This document shows positions 63,410 to 64,000 of a stretch of DNA of 64,000 nucleotides, in pieces. A program made the position numbers and the translations under genes. Origin of the DNA: Bathynomus jamesi (taxonomy: Eukaryota; Arthropoda; Malacostraca; Isopoda; Cirolanidae); assembly GCA_023014485.1 (NCBI GenBank), contig JAJOZX010012270.1, positions 44,830-108,829 of the forward strand, given 5' to 3'. Positions within the stretch are counted from its first letter, which is position 1, and each line of letters starts with the position of its first letter. The notes beneath the pieces are model-generated. The model was not told the origin of the DNA. It worked only from the letters and a program-made list of their open reading frames with translations, and did no database searches.

Positions 63410-64000
63410 CTTACACACCCCATTTAAAGAGATTCCTCTGCCGAGCGGTGCCCCCCATAGTACTGTGAGGTATTGAAAAACTCATGATCTTCACTTGCCC
63501 CACAAACACCTTTAAATGGGAGACCCAAAATGGGTGCACACACCTTTCTACTTACTGTACAGTCTTTACAGCCACACCTACACTTTTCCTCGTAAGTGTA
63601 TATATTGTAATGTATATGGTTGTAAATTTTGACTTGGTCCGCAATCGATATGGACCGTGACTTGATGGATACCGTAATGAAATTGACTGGATTCTTTGGA
63701 TCTGATATATTTGCATGTCCGTTATAAATAGATATAGAGTGTAACATATTTGTGGATAGTAGTCTATTATGACTTGATCCTCTGGATCGAGATTCTATCT
63801 TTAATTTTAAATCGATAAGTAATTAGTTTTAAATTGATAATTATTTAGTTTTGTAAAAATTGGTCGTTGCCAATTTACCGGCAGTTTTTACATAAATTTC
63901 TTATGTTCTTGTGGTTCGGAACCCACGTAAAATTGTAGGTCCCCTCCGCCACCACGGAGGACATACACAATACACGATTACGAACACAGTTAGGTAGACC
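63410..64000 (-). repeat. Dispersed repeat 'R1' (copy 2)
   Basis: Reverse complement of 46010-46650, running off the window end. The Cys-Arg-Cys-Gly-Cys-Lys-Asp-Cys-Thr frame (63747-63424) is conserved and reads through where copy 1 has a stop. It begins about 100 bp after a CR1-like stop codon, so it might be that element's 3' region in reverse, or an independent repeat. Confidence 0.75.

Overview
This is eukaryotic, intron-containing, AT-rich DNA, most likely from an arthropod and perhaps a crustacean. The evidence is interstitial TTAGG-type pentamers (17.34-17.41 and 19.14-19.20 kb), very long (TA)n, (TC)n and (AAT)n tracts, and a transposon set typical of arthropods (mariner/Tc1, Tigger, hAT, CR1-like LINEs, Penelope-like elements, Polinton). 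I cannot name a species. Nothing looks prokaryotic: no operons, no Shine-Dalgarno sites, no CRISPR.

The one convincing host gene lies on the minus strand across the left half. Four exons (29196-29340, 19323-19474, 3096-3430, 1518-1907) have good GT-AG borders and compatible phases (2, 1, 0). They encode a transmembrane helix and a roughly 305-residue, Ser/Gln/Pro-rich cytoplasmic tail ending in a Ser-Ser-Val PDZ-ligand-like C terminus. The ectodomain exons were not found, so this is the 3' end of a type I receptor or adhesion-type gene. Its introns hold a tandem array of one CR1-like LINE (9.7-16.7 kb), several MITEs, a hAT transposon interrupted by an unclassified gene family (20.3-24.6 kb), and a Penelope-like element (27.45-29.05 kb) with hammerhead-ribozyme-like motifs in inverted terminal repeats.

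From 30.9 to 38.8 kb there is a 2.8-kb palindromic Penelope-like locus, then a broken Polinton/Maverick-type element. A mariner transposon (34.38-36.00 kb) and a hAT MITE (38.34-38.55 kb) are nested inside Polinton genes. From 39.6 to 49.1 kb is a deeply nested region: a LINE fragment, tRNA-derived dimeric SINEs, and a 4.4-kb long-TIR element containing at least five other elements. It also holds two elements (44.51-45.01 and 48.09-48.72 kb) that share an unusual plan: a 20-25 bp end motif iterated in direct repeat near both ends and once inverted at the right end. One of these has an exact 8-bp target duplication.

From 49.6 to 64.0 kb come another mariner, three LINE families (called A, B and C here), a palindromic tRNA-like SINE, a second copy of the unclassified gene family (59.99-61.70 kb, minus), and a dispersed repeat shared with 46.0-46.65 kb. 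Almost every transposon gene is decayed. No intact autonomous element is present in a single open frame. All boundaries were read by eye. Family names rest on recognised motifs, not on database searches.
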